Shown: positions 35,982 through 45,281 of the stretch, piece by piece
Layout: each line of letters opens with the position of its first letter
Numbering within the stretch: position 1 is the first letter of the stretch
Origin: Ignavibacteria bacterium
Lineage (GTDB): Bacteria > Bacteroidota > Ignavibacteria > Ignavibacteriales > Ignavibacteriaceae
Assembly (NCBI GenBank): GCA_017302895.1
Contig: JAFLBV010000001.1
Span: forward strand, 496,001 to 560,000
DNA length: 64,000 nt
Reading direction: 5' to 3'
Made by a program: the position numbers and the translations under genes
Notes under the pieces: generated by a model
The model's input: only the letters and a program-made list of their open reading frames with translations
Database searches by the model: none
Told to the model about the DNA's origin: nothing

Positions 35982-36280
35982 AGCAGTTCCATATTTTATT
36001 GTTTACACACTTATTAAATACAATTTTGGGGTTTTGATGAAAGCGGATTGATTAATCTCCAATTTACGAAAAAAAATCGAAATTTTAGATTAACAGGTGA
36101 TCGAAAAAAGAAAAAATTAAAATTATTTGGGGGATGGGGGGGGGTTGATGTGCCAACTCAAGTGATTTACTCTTAAATCCCCTTTTTTGATGACTTGCGG
36201 TTATTTCGTAATTTTAGACAGTTGTTTCAGTTAATTTTTGCTTTGTAAAAATTCCACTATTGAGTGTAAAGGAGAGTTAT

Positions 36281-36715
36281 ATGGGAAACGGAAGAACAAG
36301 CGTTTCAAACCACATGTTAAATCATGGACTTGTAAAGGACATGCTCGAAGCATTGAAAGAGTTCGAACCTTATGAATATGCAAGCAGACCTGTCCCGGGA
36401 ATGTACTATACGGATACTGTCAGTAAAGATGGTTTTTCATTTAGAGTTTACACGCCAAGAGCCACAAACAAGTCATTATCAATCGTCGCAATAACAAACG
36501 GACGAGACGAATTTATCGTACAATCTGCTGAGAAATACAGAAGTTATTTAGATCATCTTGCCCCTGAAAAAGTCGATAAATGGATCAATTTCCTTGAAAC
36601 AGACCTGAAAGCACCAATATCCAGAATTGATTACAATAAAAGGATAAGCATTCCTTTGGGGAAATTCCGTGGAAACTTTGATAAGTTTATTGATGCGATT
36701 AAAGGATTGATTTAA
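36281..36715 (+). CDS. Hypothetical protein upstream of dndA
   Basis: 144 residues from the ATG at 36281 with AAAGGAGAG seven bases before; the frame is open from 36260. A soluble alpha/beta protein (MGNGRTSVSNHMLNHG ... MYYTDTVSKDGFSFRVYTPR ... LGKFRGNFDKFIDAIKGLI) with no family recognised and no membrane segment. It lies 24 bases before the dndA-like gene on the same strand, so it is probably co-expressed with it and belongs to the phosphorothioation island. Confidence 0.6.
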   Translation: MGNGRTSVSNHMLNHGLVKDMLEALKEFEPYEYASRPVPGMYYTDTVSKDGFSFRVYTPRATNKSLSIVAITNGRDEFIVQSAEKYRSYLDHLAPEKVDKWINFLETDLKAPISRIDYNKRISIPLGKFRGNFDKFIDAIKGLI

Positions 36716-36739
36716 TTACTCTCAGCAACAAAGAAATTC

Positions 36740-37906
36740 ATGCAAACCTCTGATGAACAAATAATATATTTAGACAACAATGCTACAACCCGGGTTGATC
36801 CCAGGGTTGTTGAGTCGATGCTGCCATTCTTTACCGAAGAGTATGCTAATCCTGCAAGCAACCATCTATTTGGAGTCAGAGTCAATCAGGCTGTCAGAGC
36901 GGCGAGAGAAAAAGTTGCTGAATTGCTGAATTGTTCCACCGGCGAATTGGTTTTTACATCAGGAGCAACTGAAGCCATTAATCTTGCAATCAAAGGATTT
37001 GTTCGAAAGAACAGGGACAAAGGCAAGCATATCATAACCGTTCAAACCGAGCACAAAGCTGTTTTGGATGTTTGTGCTTCTCTTGAAACAGAAGGCTTTG
37101 AGACTACATATTTGCCTGTGGATAGTGGAGGCTTAATTAATCTTGAAGATTTAAAGAATGCTTTTCGGCCCGATACTATTTTGGTATCTGTTATGTATGT
37201 TAACAATGAAACCGGCGTTATCCAGCCAATTGAGGAAATTGCCAGGATAACCCATGAGCATGCAGCTATTTTCATGACTGATGCCACACAAGCAGTCGGA
37301 AAAATCCCTGTCGATGTGAATAAAATGGGAATTGACATGTTAACCTTCTCAGGTCATAAATTTTATGGGCCAAAGGGTATTGGAGGATTATTTTTTAGGG
37401 GCAGAAGGCCTAACAAAGTAAAGTTAGCAACTATTCAACATGGCGGAGGCCATGAATCTGGTTTAAGAAGCGGAACACTTAATGTGCCTGGCATTATCGG
37501 ACTCGGGAAAGCTTGTGAGATCGCCATGACAGAGATGGAAGCCGATGCAGCCCGGATAAAAACTCTTCGCGATGAATTGGAACAAGAGCTGATTAAATCA
37601 TTAAATTGCAAAGTAAATGGGAATACAGAACACCGTATCTATAATACTTCCAATATTTGTATTCCGGGAATAGATGCTGACGCTCTGATAATCGGTCTCA
37701 AAAATATCATTATTTCAACAGGTTCTGCGTGTTCTTCTAATTCAGTTGAGTCATCACATGTTCTTCGTGCAATCGGCTTATCATCGAGCGAATTGCTCTC
37801 CAATATTCGAATCAGTCTTTCAAAAACAATCAAGTTTCATGAGCTTGCTGTATCTTTGCGGCAAATAACCTTAAAATCACAGCACTTAAGAATTCTAGCT
37901 CAATAA
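36740..37906 (+). CDS. dndA: Cysteine desulfurase, DndA-type
   Basis: 388 residues, class V aminotransferase fold. The PLP lysine is in TFSGHKFYGPKG (K207), PLP contacts in TSGATEAINLAIKG and ATQAVGKIPVDV, and the catalytic Cys in STGSACSS (C331). It takes sulfur from cysteine and would donate it to DndC for DNA phosphorothioation. It could instead be an IscS/NifS for Fe-S assembly, but no iscU is near and it ends 18 bases from the convergent DGQHR gene, within the Dnd island. Confidence 0.85.
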   Translation: MQTSDEQIIYLDNNATTRVDPRVVESMLPFFTEEYANPASNHLFGVRVNQAVRAAREKVAELLNCSTGELVFTSGATEAINLAIKGFVRKNRDKGKHIITVQTEHKAVLDVCASLETEGFETTYLPVDSGGLINLEDLKNAFRPDTILVSVMYVNNETGVIQPIEEIARITHEHAAIFMTDATQAVGKIPVDVNKMGIDMLTFSGHKFYGPKGIGGLFFRGRRPNKVKLATIQHGGGHESGLRSGTLNVPGIIGLGKACEIAMTEMEADAARIKTLRDELEQELIKSLNCKVNGNTEHRIYNTSNICIPGIDADALIIGLKNIIISTGSACSSNSVESSHVLRAIGLSSSELLSNIRISLSKTIKFHELAVSLRQITLKSQHLRILAQ

Positions 37907-37924
37907 AGTATCTATAATAGAATA

Positions 37925-39307
37925 CTAAAAACATTCTAGAGTAGACTTATTCTCGTTCAGCCATTGATCGAATTTCGGTAAAGTTCTCACCTGAAAAACA
38001 CTCTGAAAATCGGCTTTACCGCCGATGCTGAAGTGATCTAATCCTAGGATAATTTTATTTGCGAGTGAACTTATGCCACTCATACCGCCAACGCCTTTAG
38101 TCTCTTCGGTGTAGTTAAAACTCTCAAATCCACTTAGTAAAATCTCGATCTCAGCTTTTTTTACATATCGAATTGCCTTCGGATCACACCCCCAAGAATT
38201 TACAAAAAGCTCAATGAACACAACATTCATGACTTTAAGTAATGCCCCAACTCCAATTCCTTTTGAAAGGCTTGAAGTACTAGGATCATCCCATAATGAA
38301 ATTTTCAGTTCCATAACAACTGTAAAGAACTTAATAATAAATCTTATCAATTCAATTTGCAGTTCCTCATTTAAGAAATAATATCTAAAAATTGGGCGTA
38401 TATAGGTTTTAGTTGATCTATTACATAGAATTAATCTCTTTAACTCGTCTATCAAAAAGGCCTGTGAAATTGATACCTGTTTTCTACTTTCACTCGGCAA
38501 ATCCCGAGGCATCACGCCTAGCATTTTGATCTTTGCGAAGAAGGGACTCTTTTTCGATTCATTAAGTAATTTTACTGTATAGTGAAGGAATGAGATAGGT
38601 GTAATATCCGTGCTAAATTCGCCTGTAAGATGATATAATAATGATTTATTAATAGGTTTTTGCTCATAGTTTATCGTATAGAATAGCTTTGCGATAACAG
38701 AGCGATCAAATCCCAAAATGAAAGCTATCAGTAATTCATAACCTCCTCGGTTTTCTAAATTAGCTTTTTCGATGCCCCTAAGTCTATGTTGTCCATCAAT
38801 TACTAATATTGTATTTCTCTCTTTTGGGATGAAAAGTTTGTAGGTGTCATTTGTTTTTTGGAAAAAAGAAGCATTTCGGGGTCGTGATTTTGTGCGAAAA
38901 AAGTCTTCTTCAGATGAATCCTCAGTCAGTAAAAGTTCATCAAGATTATTTACCAAATCACATGTCGCGATTATGGTATTTGGGAAAAAGGGATGTTCAT
39001 CCTCATTCAGAAACTCAGCTATCTTAGAAACTCGAGAGGCGTCGAATTCACGCTGAGCCCCGCCCTCATAAAATAGTTTTTTCTTTTCCTCTGCAATCCT
39101 AAAATAATAATCGTCGTCAGGGTCTTCGATATCAGCTAGAGAACTATATTTTTCGAAGTCATATCTGACAGGTTCAACTGTATATAAGTCCGTAAAAACT
39201 TTTGCGGGAATCTTACCGACAAAAAACTGTTTATCAGTTTGATTTAGGGCCTCAACCTCAAGGCAAATATATGAACTACTCTCATATGATAACTCTTCGT
39301 ATTTCAT
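37925..39307 (-). CDS. dndB: DGQHR-domain protein, DndB-like
   Basis: 460 residues. The hallmark DGQHR is at 171-175 (ILVIDGQHRLRGIEKA), followed by the family's FILGFDRSVIAKLFYTIN-type segment. DndB proteins bind the dnd promoter and limit modification; related DGQHR proteins are Dnd-associated with unknown roles. It is longer than classic DndB (about 360-390), so it could be a DGQHR paralogue rather than DndB itself. Last gene of the minus-strand island; its start overlaps the membrane-protein stop as ATGA. Confidence 0.72.
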   Translation of the reverse strand: MKYEELSYESSSYICLEVEALNQTDKQFFVGKIPAKVFTDLYTVEPVRYDFEKYSSLADIEDPDDDYYFRIAEEKKKLFYEGGAQREFDASRVSKIAEFLNEDEHPFFPNTIIATCDLVNNLDELLLTEDSSEEDFFRTKSRPRNASFFQKTNDTYKLFIPKERNTILVIDGQHRLRGIEKANLENRGGYELLIAFILGFDRSVIAKLFYTINYEQKPINKSLLYHLTGEFSTDITPISFLHYTVKLLNESKKSPFFAKIKMLGVMPRDLPSESRKQVSISQAFLIDELKRLILCNRSTKTYIRPIFRYYFLNEELQIELIRFIIKFFTVVMELKISLWDDPSTSSLSKGIGVGALLKVMNVVFIELFVNSWGCDPKAIRYVKKAEIEILLSGFESFNYTEETKGVGGMSGISSLANKIILGLDHFSIGGKADFQSVFQVRTLPKFDQWLNENKSTLECF

Positions 39308-39906
39308 TCTGTGTCCTCATTATCAATCGTATCTTCAATTTTCGAGAATCTTTTACCCATATTTGTTGCTTTTTTTATCTCCGTTGCCCCACTAGGTTCG
39401 AATGAGGTCTTAGCATTAAGCAAATGCATTTCTGACGAACTAATTACAACATAAATCGCAAATACTACCGAGAAAAAGGCGATTGTCGAGTTAAGCATCA
39501 CATCATTTTTAGTGAGAACAATCTGTAAATAAAAGGCAATCAAGCTAAGCGCAAGCAAGTAAGATAGTCTATAAAATTTCTTCATCACTATATCTTGTCT
39601 TACTCTAGATTTTATTCGCTTCCTCAACACAGTATTCACTATCGATGGCATGACATTTAATAGGGACATAATAGCTAATAGAGTAATATCACCACCACTG
39701 AGCAATCGGACAAGTTCTTCAAAAGGTTTCAATGGTAGTGAAATAGCGAGTACTGCAAAGATAGCTATAAATGGTATTATAAGATTATGCTGATACCACA
39801 CTTGTAAATCACAATCATTTGTTTTTTTTAACTTTTTAAGATGTTTCGTCTCCTGCTCAGTGTAAGCAGGCAGAAGTTTAAATAAAATAGTCTTAAATAA
39901 CATCAT
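39304..39906 (-). CDS. Membrane protein of the Dnd island
   Basis: 200 residues with four hydrophobic segments (about 45-65 LIIPFIAIFAVLAISL; 75-97 ITLLAIMSLLNVMPSIV; 112-128 YLLALSLIAFYLQIV; 132-156 STIAFFSVVFAIYVVI) and a basic, Lys-rich N-terminus. No family recognised. It sits between the DGQHR gene and the small Dnd-associated gene, 21 bases downstream of the latter. A membrane-disrupting effector or an anchor for the restriction proteins are both possible; this is inference from position only. Confidence 0.55.
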   Translation of the reverse strand: MMLFKTILFKLLPAYTEQETKHLKKLKKTNDCDLQVWYQHNLIIPFIAIFAVLAISLPLKPFEELVRLLSGGDITLLAIMSLLNVMPSIVNTVLRKRIKSRVRQDIVMKKFYRLSYLLALSLIAFYLQIVLTKNDVMLNSTIAFFSVVFAIYVVISSSEMHLLNAKTSFEPSGATEIKKATNMGKRFSKIEDTIDNEDTE

Positions 39907-39927
39907 TATCTCGTAATAATTTTTGTA

Positions 39928-40356
39928 TTAATTTATTCTACCATTTAGTAAAACTATCATATTCTCAATTCCAGAATAAGCATATTTATCTTCAGCCATT
40001 TGGCGATACATAATATCCAACCCCGCGTTGGAATGCTCCTCAATGTTTTTCTTGAGGGCTTCCGGGTCTTTGAGGATATCGAAACTGCCGGTTGATTCAA
40101 CTGCCATTATGTAAAGCAAATCCTGATGCGGCTGTTTTATGACTTGCCACCTGAAGGGTGGAGAGCCATATCTTTTTTCTATCGGCTTGCTCTCCTTGTG
40201 GGTATAACCCAATACGCTGCTCCAGACAAATAACTCCCACATATCCTTGAAAACTACATCTTTGCTCTGTTTTCCTCCTTTTGAGGGACAAAGCTTTTTG
40301 TATGTGTTTTCGTAATGGAAATCGTCAATGTTAAGAAAAGTTGTTCCCTCGATCAT
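39928..40356 (-). CDS. Small Dnd-system-associated protein
   Basis: 142 residues. The middle, FKDMWELFVWSSVLGYTHKE, resembles the conserved core (…F..A..lGy…) of small proteins often encoded in Dnd loci (annotated elsewhere as dnd system-associated protein 4); this assignment is from memory. Rich in charged residues, no membrane segment. It follows the SMC-like ATPase by seven bases. Function unknown; it may bridge modification and restriction proteins. Confidence 0.55.
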   Translation of the reverse strand: MIEGTTFLNIDDFHYENTYKKLCPSKGGKQSKDVVFKDMWELFVWSSVLGYTHKESKPIEKRYGSPPFRWQVIKQPHQDLLYIMAVESTGSFDILKDPEALKKNIEEHSNAGLDIMYRQMAEDKYAYSGIENMIVLLNGRIN

Positions 40357-40363
40357 TTGTCAC

Positions 40364-42442
40364 TCACTTAATTCTCTTAATAATTGTAACTTGGTCATTC
40401 AGATTTTCTCCCTCCATGACCAATTCATATGCATTTTTAATGTTATTTTCGGACTCAATCAATTTTCTTACAAGATCATTTTTTACATGATCCCGATCAT
40501 GCGAAATTGCATCATCTTTAAGCATAATGATTGCCTGTTTGAATATTCTGATCATAGTTTTAATGGCCATTGGCTTATTATCACCTCCCAAAGCAGAAAT
40601 CGGGGCATCCGCAATGAAAGGAAAGTAACGAGACCAAAAATGGTTGGAAACATCTAGAATAGCTGCTATGAATGAAATTTGCAAGGACACTTTGTTGGCT
40701 TGATTGATATTCTCAACTCGATTTCCTGAATCATCGGTAATATAAACTTCATTTGCAATACTGTCTACTTTAATTTTTCCCGAATATCCGCGATTTTCTT
40801 TGGTCATCTCTCCAAAATACTCATTTGCTTTATTTTCGATATCTTTGATAAGTTTTTCAAAGAAACGAGAATAAAAATTCTCTGCTGTATCTTTTATCTT
40901 TCCAGCAAGAAGTAATTTCTCACTAAATTCAGGATTACTGGATTGGGCTACAATCTTATTGAATTCTATTGTGGCATCATTTAAATCCTTCTCCGTATTC
41001 TCTTTTTGACCTTTTATTCTATCTAATCTGGATTTAATAGAATCGAGGTCTGACTTGGCTTTATTTCTGTCAACCCTCATTTGATCGTAGTTCAATTTTT
41101 GTAATTCATCATTCTTAATGCCCTCCGGAACAAGGTTTGCAAGCTCCTGTTCCTTCAAGGATAATTCCAGTCGGACTTTACTAATATTATTGTCTGTACG
41201 ATTAAGCCGCGTATAGAATGTCTCCAAATCATTGGGGATTTCGTTAATCTTTCTAATATACCTGTCCGCAGTTCCTGAAAGGATATTGATAGTTGCTATC
41301 TCTTTGTCAAGAGATTTATCATTAAGAAAACTCTTGATTCTCTCGTGCTGATCTGATCCAATCGGGGCAGCAGTACCACAAATTTTGCAAGTTGATTCGG
41401 CAAGCATCTCTTTAATAAACTCTTGGCGAATTGGCTCCGGTATCCGCTTTTCCTTTTTATTGAGAGAATAGATGCTCATGAAGTTCAGAAGAATATTTTT
41501 GATTCCCTGATACTGCCATGTTTCTATCAGAGAATTACGCTGTGTGTCAATTAACTGCTCTCTATTTTCATTATAGGTGGCTAATAACTTTTTTAAGTTT
41601 TCAATTTCATTTAGGATTTTTGCGGATTCTTCGTGTTCCTTTAGTTGGGCTTCTTTTTTCGACAAGACGCTCTTTATTTTGTCAAGTTCTGATTCGAAAT
41701 CTTGCTCTTGCTTCTCCAAATTGGCAAGCTCAGCTTTATATTTGTTTATTCTATTCCCAAGATCATTTTTCTTTACCTGAAGGACCTTGTCCTCCTCTTC
41801 TTGCGCGTCAAATTCGGTCACAATTTGCTTAAAAACTTTATCTGTAACTTTCTTCAACCGCTCAAAAACTTCGATTTGTGAAAGATCGTTCAACGCTTTC
41901 CGAAAGCTGGATCTCTTTCCCAGACTCATAATCTGACTTATGGATTCACCTTGGAACAGGAAGTAGCGAGATAAATTTAATGGGAAAAGTATACAAATTT
42001 TTTCAAAAGCTTCTCTATCATCGTAACTCTCCGTGTTTTTTTCATCTGACGAAGTGATACTTAAATACAAAGAAGATTTTAAAGGGGCAGAGAGGGAGTT
42101 AGTTTTCTCTCTTTTAATTTCATACTCCCTTGCCAAGAGGTACTTTATACCTTTGTCATCCAAAATTGTGATTGCAACAGAAGTGCTTACAAAACCCCCT
42201 GCCTTACATTCCAATTTTGCCCGTCTATTTACTAAAGCCTCACCCCAGGTCTTTGTATCGAACCATTCTTCGTTCTCAGTACTGTATGCTCGATCATATA
42301 ACACCCAATTAAACGCATCAAAAAGCTTCGATTTGCCGGTATTGTTTTGACCAAGAATGACAGTTGCACCTTCATCGAATTCTAAAAGATTAGAGCCGTA
42401 ATAAGACAGGAAATTCTCTATCTCAAGTCGTTTTATAATCAT
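40364..42442 (-). CDS. SMC/Rad50-like ATPase with zinc hook, Dnd restriction module
   Basis: 692 residues. Walker A GQNNTGKSK (31-39) in the RecF/Rad50-like N-terminus MIIKRLEIENFLSYYGSNLL, long Lys/Glu-rich coiled coils (about 195-290 and 420-520), a CxxC hook (STCKICGTAAPIGS, about 345-358), and a C-terminal lobe with ADAPISALGG as Walker B-like segment. It differs from the DndD of the same locus (no DndD-like signature SKGEQQ) and so is a second ATPase. It probably works with the PLD/helicase as a DNA-sensing restriction partner. Its start overlaps the 71-aa gene by four bases. Confidence 0.78.
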   Translation of the reverse strand: MIIKRLEIENFLSYYGSNLLEFDEGATVILGQNNTGKSKLFDAFNWVLYDRAYSTENEEWFDTKTWGEALVNRRAKLECKAGGFVSTSVAITILDDKGIKYLLAREYEIKREKTNSLSAPLKSSLYLSITSSDEKNTESYDDREAFEKICILFPLNLSRYFLFQGESISQIMSLGKRSSFRKALNDLSQIEVFERLKKVTDKVFKQIVTEFDAQEEEDKVLQVKKNDLGNRINKYKAELANLEKQEQDFESELDKIKSVLSKKEAQLKEHEESAKILNEIENLKKLLATYNENREQLIDTQRNSLIETWQYQGIKNILLNFMSIYSLNKKEKRIPEPIRQEFIKEMLAESTCKICGTAAPIGSDQHERIKSFLNDKSLDKEIATINILSGTADRYIRKINEIPNDLETFYTRLNRTDNNISKVRLELSLKEQELANLVPEGIKNDELQKLNYDQMRVDRNKAKSDLDSIKSRLDRIKGQKENTEKDLNDATIEFNKIVAQSSNPEFSEKLLLAGKIKDTAENFYSRFFEKLIKDIENKANEYFGEMTKENRGYSGKIKVDSIANEVYITDDSGNRVENINQANKVSLQISFIAAILDVSNHFWSRYFPFIADAPISALGGDNKPMAIKTMIRIFKQAIIMLKDDAISHDRDHVKNDLVRKLIESENNIKNAYELVMEGENLNDQVTIIKRIK

Positions 42443-42654
42443 TTTTTCACCCCCTGTTTAAGTCTAAACTTGATTTCCGCATCTATAGCATCATAAAGTT
42501 TTTTTTCACACTTTAAGTCTTTCCCCGAATTGTATTCTTTGTAAATAAAATCAAGGGTATCCATAATAATTTGATGCTGTGCGGGATCGCTTTGTTTAAT
42601 ATCTCCCAAAATTGTTTTGATTTGTTCCCAAACTTGTGTGTTTTTAGAATCCAT
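42439..42654 (-). CDS. Small hypothetical protein between helicase and ATPase genes
   Basis: 71 residues, predicted all-helical and charged (MDSKNTQVWEQIKTILGDIK ... TLDFIYKEYNSGKDLKCEKKL ... EIKFRLKQGVKK). Its stop overlaps the ATPase start (ATGA) and it begins 11 bases after the helicase stop, so it is a fixed operon member, not an accidental ORF. Possibly an adaptor of the restriction complex. Confidence 0.55.
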   Translation of the reverse strand: MDSKNTQVWEQIKTILGDIKQSDPAQHQIIMDTLDFIYKEYNSGKDLKCEKKLYDAIDAEIKFRLKQGVKK

Positions 42655-42665
42655 TTCTCAGCTCA

Positions 42666-44870
42666 CTAAAGTGATTCAAATATTTCGATGTGAAAATTGC
42701 TTAAAACATTTTCTAAACTGCCAAGAGCAGTATATTTATTAATTGCCCCATTAGCAAACTCCCTCACGCGCTTTAGCTCTCCTTCAATTATTTTTTTGCC
42801 AAGACTAAGTTCCTCTTTATTTTCTTCTCCAGAAAGTGATGGTATTACAACCATATCATAAATGGTTGCAAAATTCTTTCCTTTACACAATCGTAGTATT
42901 CTACCTCTTCGTTGAACAAACTGTCTGTAATTTCCTGTGCTTGAAGCAAATATCGCCGTCTCTGTCTGTCTTACATCGATACCCTCATCCAGGCACTTCA
43001 TCGCCGTTAATACTTGTAATCTTCCCTGAGAAAATCTTTCAAGTATCTGCTTTCGGTTTTTAGTTTCACCAATGAATTGATGCTGTTTAAGATTGAATTC
43101 AGAAGAAATAATTTCTGAGTAAGTGTTTATCAGGCGTTTGTCCTCTTCATCAACCGTACCCTCTCTTCCTTCCGGAACATATACAAGAATGTATTTAGGA
43201 TCAGGATTTTGCGAGACAATCTCTTTGATGATTTCTCTGAGACATTGCGTCTTGTTTTCGGCCTTGTGGAGAATAGCCTTGCGTTTATTTAATAGTATTG
43301 ATACAACAGGATGGTCAGAGAAGGAACGGGTAGCCGGATTAAAAAATTTCATCAGTTTTTCTGTGATCTCACGATAATCTGTCATTTCCGGTTCTGTAAG
43401 CTTGACAATCCTGGGGTAGTAGTAATATTGGGTGAGGAATTTTCTATCTATTGCTTCCTTAAGATCGAGACTAATAGTTGGGCCATTGATAGCGTTAAAA
43501 AATTTCTGAATTTCAATTGTTCCATCCTCATCAAAGTATCTCGCCGGAGTAGCTGAAAGTCCAATTCTGCGCTCAATATGATATGGATAGTTCTCAATCA
43601 ATTTCTTCGTGCCAAAATTGTGCACCTCGTCAGCTATTAGTAAAATGTCTTTCTTAACCTTTGAAAGAAGGTTCTGGAATTTGTCGAGACTGAATGTGTC
43701 GTAGGTGCTGATAATTATAAAATGACCCCCTGCGAAATAAAAGCGGTTAAGCAATTGAATAGCTTCGGAATACCAATTAGTATATTGACTGTTTGCGAGC
43801 ACTACATTTGTAAATCCGAAGGATACAACTTCCCCTTTCCACTGTTCGGCCAAATCAATTGTTGGGACAAGTACAATAACACCCACCTTATTTTCTTCCC
43901 TGTACATTTCTAACGCACAGTTTAAGGCCGTGATTGTCTTGCCAGTACCGGTTGCCATCTCAAATAATCCTTGATAACCAGATGCTTTCCAATTCTCTAA
44001 AGCCTGAATCTGATAGTCAAAGAGTTTTGTTATGCTAGCGGGGAGTTTGGGTTGCTGAATCGGATATTCAAAATCACTTTCGCCTGTACTTTCTCCTTTG
44101 GTAAGTCCAGCTAATTTATCACGGTAGCCAGAATTGTGGGCGGTAATTTCAAGCAGTTTCTTTTCGGCATATAACAATTCATCAACATTTTTTACATTAC
44201 TGTGTCCCTTTAACTTTTCTCTTACGCTCTCTATTGGAATTTTTCTTATCGCAGGAGAAGTCCCTTCCCAATAAGCATTAAACAAGGATCGGAAATATTC
44301 GATCCTCTTATAATCAGATGAGTCTTGATTCCAAGAAGTAAAACAACTTAAAGTTTCAAGATTATGTTGAAGAGCGCTTTTCGAAAAATTTGCAGATCCA
44401 TTAAAAGCTATTTTGTTGTTTGCACTATCATAGAATATCCCAAATTTTTGATGTGCCAGCCCACCTTTCTCGGAATTAGGAGTAATGGCAATAATTTCTA
44501 AAGTTTTAGATGCCACCATCCAAGATAAACAGTTATAAAAATGTTGATCATAACTGGATAACGACTCCCGGAGGGCATTAAAATTTTCGACCAGTCTTTT
44601 TTCAATTACTTCTTCTGGTGAAGAATAAATTCCCTTTTGGATAGCTTCTTTATCTTGCGATGTTAGTTCATCATTGATTATCATTCGCATTTTACCTCCA
44701 CATGATATGAAGTAGGCGAAACCAATTGCAAGAGCTCTGAAACCGCTTGAATTAAAGAATCCCAGACCGAAATCGAATCGGCTGCTGTTAGTTAGGGCAT
44801 CTATAAAAAACTCTGATGGTTCTTTTTCACCGGAAGTATAAACTACTTCAAATTCAACTTCGTTGAGCAT
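42666..44870 (-). CDS. PLD-nuclease/SF2-helicase restriction protein of the Dnd system
   Basis: 734 residues. The N-terminal phospholipase-D-like domain has HQKFGIFYD (H140, K142) and NGSANFSKSAL, one HKD motif. An SF2 helicase follows with Walker A FEMATGTGKT (about 303-312), DEVH box LLIADEVHNFG (414-417), SATP, and motif V/VI LDEGIDV ... YRQFVQRRGRILR. This matches the family annotated elsewhere as DNA phosphorothioation system restriction enzyme (TIGR04095, from memory). It would move along DNA lacking phosphorothioate and cut it. Three bases after dndE, so co-expressed with dndCDE. Confidence 0.85.
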   Translation of the reverse strand: MLNEVEFEVVYTSGEKEPSEFFIDALTNSSRFDFGLGFFNSSGFRALAIGFAYFISCGGKMRMIINDELTSQDKEAIQKGIYSSPEEVIEKRLVENFNALRESLSSYDQHFYNCLSWMVASKTLEIIAITPNSEKGGLAHQKFGIFYDSANNKIAFNGSANFSKSALQHNLETLSCFTSWNQDSSDYKRIEYFRSLFNAYWEGTSPAIRKIPIESVREKLKGHSNVKNVDELLYAEKKLLEITAHNSGYRDKLAGLTKGESTGESDFEYPIQQPKLPASITKLFDYQIQALENWKASGYQGLFEMATGTGKTITALNCALEMYREENKVGVIVLVPTIDLAEQWKGEVVSFGFTNVVLANSQYTNWYSEAIQLLNRFYFAGGHFIIISTYDTFSLDKFQNLLSKVKKDILLIADEVHNFGTKKLIENYPYHIERRIGLSATPARYFDEDGTIEIQKFFNAINGPTISLDLKEAIDRKFLTQYYYYPRIVKLTEPEMTDYREITEKLMKFFNPATRSFSDHPVVSILLNKRKAILHKAENKTQCLREIIKEIVSQNPDPKYILVYVPEGREGTVDEEDKRLINTYSEIISSEFNLKQHQFIGETKNRKQILERFSQGRLQVLTAMKCLDEGIDVRQTETAIFASSTGNYRQFVQRRGRILRLCKGKNFATIYDMVVIPSLSGEENKEELSLGKKIIEGELKRVREFANGAINKYTALGSLENVLSNFHIEIFESL

Positions 44871-44873
44871 CTT

Positions 44874-45281
44874 TTAGTTGGTGGTTTGAAAATTATTTAA
44901 TCCCTTTTCTATGAGTTCCAATGTAAAATCGAAACCGCTAATATTCTTAAGTTTACAAAATTCATCATAGAGTTCTTCCAAACCCTCATCAATATGAATC
45001 TTGATCAGTTTAGGAATATCTTTGTCTGTCTTATAAATGCCATAGTTTTGACATAATAAACCGATATAAAAATCAATATTAGAACCAAAAAGTACATGTG
45101 CAGAATATTCTTTACCGCGTGAATCCTTAATATCTCGGATTGAAAAAGTTCTTCTTTTTGAAAGTGAGAGTGTGTAGGCAATTCTAGCTACCACATTTTC
45201 TGTCCCGAGTCCCATTTTCCGGGTCAATTCTGTAACAAGAAGCTTGTTCTTCGCTGAAGTCCTAATTCCAGAGAATACCAT
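44874..45281 (-). CDS. dndE: DNA sulfur modification protein DndE
   Basis: 135 residues. I choose the ATG at 45281, preceded by AAAGGAGGAGCC (a strong ribosome-binding site), over the ORF limit at 45332. The product starts MVFSGIRTSAKNKLLVTELT with GLGTENVVARIAYTLSLSKR, matching the DndE pattern of a basic N-terminus followed by R.A...SL. DndE binds nicked DNA and acts with DndC and DndD. The start lies inside the last 20 bases of dndD. Confidence 0.82.
   Translation of the reverse strand: MVFSGIRTSAKNKLLVTELTRKMGLGTENVVARIAYTLSLSKRRTFSIRDIKDSRGKEYSAHVLFGSNIDFYIGLLCQNYGIYKTDKDIPKLIKIHIDEGLEELYDEFCKLKNISGFDFTLELIEKGLNNFQTTN

Noticed and set aside
36740..37906. IscS/NifS for general Fe-S assembly
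   Set aside because: Possible by sequence, but the position beside the DGQHR gene and in the island favours a Dnd role; no isc or suf partners nearby.
37918..37938. Terminator between dndA and dndB
   Set aside because: TAGAAT/ATTCTA stem is short, AT-only apart from one pair, and overlaps the dndB stop; too weak to call.
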